Part shown: positions 31,386 through 34,474 of the stretch, piece by piece | How positions within the stretch are numbered: position 1 is the first letter of the stretch | Layout: each line of letters begins with the position of its first letter | DNA from: SAR324 cluster bacterium SAR324-CTD7B | Lineage (GTDB): Bacteria; SAR324; NAC60-12 | NCBI GenBank assembly: GCA_002082305.1 | Contig: LSNO01000062.1 | Span: forward strand, 1 to 34,474 | Length of the DNA stretch: 34,474 nt | Direction: 5' to 3' | Made by a program: the position numbers and the translations under genes | The notes under the pieces: model-generated | Databases searched by the model: none | What the model was told of the DNA's origin: nothing | What the model saw: only the letters and a program-made list of their open reading frames with translations

Positions 31386-32882
31386 TCACGATTCAGGACG
31401 CATGGTTGGAAAGAAGATAACATCGCGAATTGTCAATTGTCCGGTAAGCAGCATTACTATCCGGTCAATTCCAAAACCAACTCCACCCATCGGCGGCATT
31501 CCATATTCCATTGCCCGTAAGAAATCTTCGTCCAGGGGTTGAGTTTCTTTTTCACCACCGCGTCCCCGCTCGACTTGTTCCTCCATCAAACGGCGCTGAA
31601 TCACGGGGTCATTCAGTTCCGAATACGCATTAGCAATTTCCCAGCCGTAGATGAAGGCTTCAAACCGCTCAAGCAGCTCCGGATTTTCACGATTTTGTTT
31701 ACAAAGCGGGCTGGTTTCTTTTGGATGATCGGTGATAAAAATCGGCTGAATAAGCTGAGTTTCACAAGTTTCTTCAAACACAAGCTGAGTTGCCAATCCC
31801 CGATTATAATCACCATCAAGCTCCCATCCGTTTTCTTTAAGTAAATTTTGGACTTCTGCGTCACTCATTTTTGAGAACGAAATCCCACCCAATTTTTCAA
31901 TTGCATCAAGCATGCTTAAACGCGGCCACGGCGCTTTCACATCTATAGTATGCCCTTCATATTCAAATTCAGTTCTGCCGTTGACCGCAAGCGCGCAGCG
32001 TTCACAAATATTTTCTGTGTGACGCATTATTTCGTTGTAATCAACATAGGCCTGATAAAATTCCAGTGCAGAAAATTCCGGATTGTGGGTCCTGTCGATA
32101 CCCTCGTTCCGGAAATCTTTGACAAATTCAAAAACTGCATCAAAGCCTCCTGCAATGAGACGTTTCAAGTACAACTCATTTGAAATCCGCAAATAAAATT
32201 TTTGATCCAGTGCCTTGTGATGTGTAACAAAAGGAGTAGCATTGGCACCGCCGTATACCGGTTGGAGTGTCGGTGTTTCTACTTCCAAAAAACCTTCTTC
32301 CCGTAAATAGTCACGAATAGTCTGGTATATCAGGGTACGCTTTTGGAAAACTTCTGCTACCTGTGGATTCAGTATTAAGTCAACATATCGCTGACGATAG
32401 CGGAATTCTTTGTCTGTAACTTCATCGTGAACAATGCGCTCTCCATCCTTTTCCTCTACCTTTGGCATCGGAATTGGCCGAATTGATTTTGAGAGTAAAG
32501 TGACAGTGCTCGCCCTCAAAGTCAGTTCTCCGGTTTTAGTGTGCATCAGTGTTCCTGAAAGACCAAGATGATCACCGATGTCACACAGCTTAAACATTTC
32601 GAATTCTGAATCTCCGATTTCATCCTGACGTACATATATTTGTATACGCGTGTGCTGGGCTTGAATGTTGCCAAAACTGGCCTTGCCCTTGCCGCGTACC
32701 GCAAGCAGGCGGCCTGCAATGGTTATTTGCTCCTGCTTTTTCAGCAGTTCTTCTGCCTGTTCGATAATATCCGGAATTGTATGGCTTCTTTGGAATGAAT
32801 ATGGGTAAGGTTCTGTACCCAAATCACGAATTTTATTCAGCTTACCAAGCCGGATTTGTTGTTGATCTGCTTGTTTCTCCAT
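31386..32882 (-). CDS. lysS: Lysyl-tRNA synthetase, class II
   Basis: 498 residues, the normal length. Charges tRNA-Lys. The N-terminal OB-fold domain (about 50-150) includes ITIAGRLLAVRGKGKASFG. Class II motifs: motif 1 near FLEVETPTLQPVYGGANATPF, motif 2 FRNEGIDRTHNPEFSALEFY, and motif 3 GFGIDRIVMLL near the end. The start MEKQADQQQIRLGKL agrees with the family. It is divergent from groES, with the CIRCE site in the 305-base gap, and leads the lysS-hisI-ivd run. Confidence 0.97.
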   Translation of the reverse strand: MEKQADQQQIRLGKLNKIRDLGTEPYPYSFQRSHTIPDIIEQAEELLKKQEQITIAGRLLAVRGKGKASFGNIQAQHTRIQIYVRQDEIGDSEFEMFKLCDIGDHLGLSGTLMHTKTGELTLRASTVTLLSKSIRPIPMPKVEEKDGERIVHDEVTDKEFRYRQRYVDLILNPQVAEVFQKRTLIYQTIRDYLREEGFLEVETPTLQPVYGGANATPFVTHHKALDQKFYLRISNELYLKRLIAGGFDAVFEFVKDFRNEGIDRTHNPEFSALEFYQAYVDYNEIMRHTENICERCALAVNGRTEFEYEGHTIDVKAPWPRLSMLDAIEKLGGISFSKMSDAEVQNLLKENGWELDGDYNRGLATQLVFEETCETQLIQPIFITDHPKETSPLCKQNRENPELLERFEAFIYGWEIANAYSELNDPVIQRRLMEEQVERGRGGEKETQPLDEDFLRAMEYGMPPMGGVGFGIDRIVMLLTGQLTIRDVIFFPTMRPES

Positions 32883-33001
32883 CTATAAAATTTTTCTGTT
32901 TATAAGCTGTTTTACTTAATAATATTAATATGTTGAGAGAATGATGTTATATGGTTAAAGGAAAAGACCGCTCCAACTTTTAACATCGAAAAATTAAAAA
33001 A

Positions 33002-33028
33002 TTAGCACTACTCATTGTTGAGTGCTAT
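33002..33028 (+). promoter_or_regulatory. CIRCE operator for HrcA
   Basis: TTAGCACTA, nine bases, then GAGTGCTAT: 16 of 18 positions match the CIRCE consensus TTAGCACTC-N9-GAGTGCTAA, the differing bases being the inner left and the outer right. CIRCE is bound by the heat-shock repressor HrcA. It ends 7 bases before the -35 of the groESL promoter, whereas CIRCE usually overlaps or follows the transcription start. hrcA itself is not in the window. Confidence 0.93.
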
Positions 33029-33035
33029 TTTTTAC

Positions 33036-33064
33036 TTGCGTTGAATTAATTATTACGCTATAAT
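33036..33064 (+). promoter_or_regulatory. groESL promoter, sigma-70 type
   Basis: TTGCGT (33036-33041), a 17-base spacer and a perfect TATAAT (33059-33064) lie between CIRCE and groES. The transcript would start near 33071, leaving about 115 bases of leader. No sigma-32-like pattern was noticed. Confidence 0.65.
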
Positions 33065-33187
33065 TATTATCCTGAATCAAGATTTGAATAATTTTCAAGA
33101 TCTAAGATTCACTTAAACGGCTTAGCATACGCTTATTGTTGTTGAAGCTCAATTTATTTAATTAATTATAATCCTAAAAGGAGAACT

Positions 33188-33472
33188 ATGATTCGTCCCT
33201 TACAGGACCGCGTGCTTGTACAGCGCGTCGAAGCCGAAGAAAAGACAGCTTCCGGTATTATCATTCCGGATACAGCTAAAGAAAAGCCTCAAGAAGGTAA
33301 AGTGGTCGCAGTTGGGCCTGGCAAACGCCTTGACAATGGTTCCATTCAAGAGATGGGAGTAAAAAAAGGTGATAAAATTTTATTCAGTAAGTATGGCGGC
33401 ACCGAGGTAAAAGTCGATGGCGAAGATTATATAATCATGCGTGAGGATGATATCCTTGGCGTTATGGCTTAA
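33188..33472 (+). CDS. groES: Co-chaperonin GroES
   Basis: 94 residues, normal. Caps the GroEL cage during ATP-driven protein folding. Sequence features are standard: [20 protein letters not shown], the mobile loop [16 protein letters not shown], and the closing [16 protein letters not shown] strong AAGGAG lies 4-5 bases before the ATG. groEL follows after 46 bases. Expected control is HrcA/CIRCE. Confidence 0.98.
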   Translation: MIRPLQDRVLVQRVEAEEKTASGIIIPDTAKEKPQEGKVVAVGPGKRLDNGSIQEMGVKKGDKILFSKYGGTEVKVDGEDYIIMREDDILGVMA

Positions 33473-33518
33473 TTACAGATTACTGAAAAACCTATAACAA
33501 ATTTAATTAGAGAAAAGT

Positions 33519-34474
33519 ATGGCAAAACAAGTTATTTTTGCGGCGGAAAACCGCGAAAAACTGCTTAGAGGCGTAAATGCCTTGACAAATGCAGTCAAAG
33601 TAACATTGGGACCGAAAGGCCGCAATGTATTAATTGAAAAATCTTTTGGTGCACCGCTGGTCACCAAAGATGGTGTAACAGTTGCGAAAGAAATTGAACT
33701 GGAAGACAAGTTGGAAAATATGGGTGCGCAGATGGTTAAAGAAGTTGCATCCAAAACTTCTGACGTTGCAGGTGATGGAACCACCACTGCAACTGTTTTA
33801 GCACAGGCAATTGTGACCGAAGGTCACCGCAACCTGGCCGCAGGCGCAAACCCAATGGACCTCAAGCGTGGAATTGACAAAGCTGTCGCTGCTGCTACAG
33901 AGCATTTGCACAGTATTTCCAAGTCAGTTTCCGAATCCATAGAAATCGCTCAGGTGGGCGCTGTTTCAGCAAACAATGATCCCACAATTGGTGATATTAT
34001 TGCTGAATCCATGGAAAAAGTAGGAAAGGACGGTGTGATAACCATCGAAGAAGCAAAGACGGCTGATACAAGTTTGGAAGTTGTAGAAGGAATGCAGTTT
34101 GACCGCGGTTATCTTTCACCGTACTTTGTCACTGATTCAGAACGTATGGAAGTCGTACTCGAAGATCCATACATCATCCTTGTGGAAAAAAAAGTGAGTA
34201 ACATGAAGGATATTCTTCCTGCAATTGAGCAAATCGCCAAGACTGGAAATCCATTCTTGATCGTTGCTGAAGACATTGAAGGCGAAGCTTTGGCAACCCT
34301 CGTTGTCAACAAATTGCGAGGTACGCTGAAGTGTGCAGCTGTTAAAGCACCGGGTTTCGGTGATCGCCGCAAAGCCATGTTGGAAGATCTTGCAATCCTC
34401 ACTGGAGGTGCAGTTGTTTCCGAAGATATGGGAATGAAGCTGGAAGACCTGACTCTGGCCAAACTTGGGCAAGC
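33519..34474 (+). CDS. groEL: Chaperonin GroEL, 3' part outside the window
   Basis: The frame runs from ATG at 33519 to the right edge: 318 residues of about 545. GroEL folds proteins within a double ring. Seen: [51 protein letters not shown] with the ATP-contacting residues, [17 protein letters not shown] in the apical domain, and [16 protein letters not shown]. The sequence is fully standard as far as it goes. A modest AGAGAAAAG precedes the start. Co-transcribed with groES. Confidence 0.98.
   Translation, partial: MAKQVIFAAENREKLLRGVNALTNAVKVTLGPKGRNVLIEKSFGAPLVTKDGVTVAKEIELEDKLENMGAQMVKEVASKTSDVAGDGTTTATVLAQAIVTEGHRNLAAGANPMDLKRGIDKAVAAATEHLHSISKSVSESIEIAQVGAVSANNDPTIGDIIAESMEKVGKDGVITIEEAKTADTSLEVVEGMQFDRGYLSPYFVTDSERMEVVLEDPYIILVEKKVSNMKDILPAIEQIAKTGNPFLIVAEDIEGEALATLVVNKLRGTLKCAAVKAPGFGDRRKAMLEDLAILTGGAVVSEDMGMKLEDLTLAKLGQ

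Larger units (their letters stand above)
32883..33187. other. Divergent intergenic region, lysS / groESL
   Basis: 305 bases, strongly AT-rich. Contains the CIRCE operator and the groESL promoter (listed separately), and presumably a lysS promoter on the minus strand that I could not place with confidence. No gene is seen. Confidence 0.5.

Overview
The window looks like a chromosomal segment of a flagellated Gram-negative bacterium with moderate GC. The reasons are outer-membrane-type lipoproteins with lipoboxes, several N-terminal signal peptides, a flagellar export block (fliR-flhB-flhA-flhF-fliA), a CIRCE-controlled groESL operon, and no tRNA or rRNA genes. The gene mix would suit a deltaproteobacterium-like or SAR324-like lineage, but that is an inference with low confidence. 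No phage or transposase gene was recognised.

Left part (1-4.6 kb): the 5' tip of a minus-strand gene at the window edge, then two tandem paralogous minus-strand lipoproteins. Both have the same plan: lipobox, Ser-rich linker, three Cys-containing Ig-like repeats, and seven repeats of about 57 residues that probably form a seven-bladed beta-propeller.

4.87-8.63 kb (plus strand): asd and a DapG-type aspartokinase. The aspartokinase overlaps by ATGA the first 26 codons of a broken threonine-dehydratase/EutB-like gene. Next comes an N-terminally truncated four-helix-bundle (23S rRNA intervening-sequence protein) gene with a 21-bp-period repeat tail, then a metal-ligand-less M24 enzyme best matching ectoine hydrolase (DoeA/EutD). 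This resembles the remains of an ectoine-use locus beside aspartate-semialdehyde synthesis.

8.7-14.1 kb: a CDP-alcohol phosphatidyltransferase, an unusual CoaBC/Dfp-like flavoprotein and a PIN-PhoH ATPase (all minus), a TerB-like protein (plus), and a minus-strand pair made of a 58-residue GTG-start Cys-rich zinc-ribbon protein joined by TGATG to a secreted protein of unknown function.

14.5-21.7 kb (plus): a DksA/TraR-type regulator with a terminator, then the flagellar genes. fliP/fliQ are not upstream of fliR and flhG is missing between flhF and fliA. A small unknown gene follows and overlaps a zinc alcohol dehydrogenase.

22.8-26.7 kb: a segment of visibly higher GC (60-63% in three hand-counted 60-base samples against 38-48% in two samples elsewhere). 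It holds a 791-residue membrane protein with a decayed spermidine-synthase-like domain, an exported Pcm methyltransferase and an ApaH-like phosphatase.

26.7-31.4 kb: an AhpD-like peroxidase-related enzyme behind a good sigma-70-type promoter, an exported PQQ-type aldose dehydrogenase, an SDR with Phe at the catalytic Tyr position, and a small secreted protein. On the minus strand lies the lysS-hisI-ivd run (29.8-32.9 kb). The window ends in CIRCE-groES-groEL, with groEL cut by the edge.
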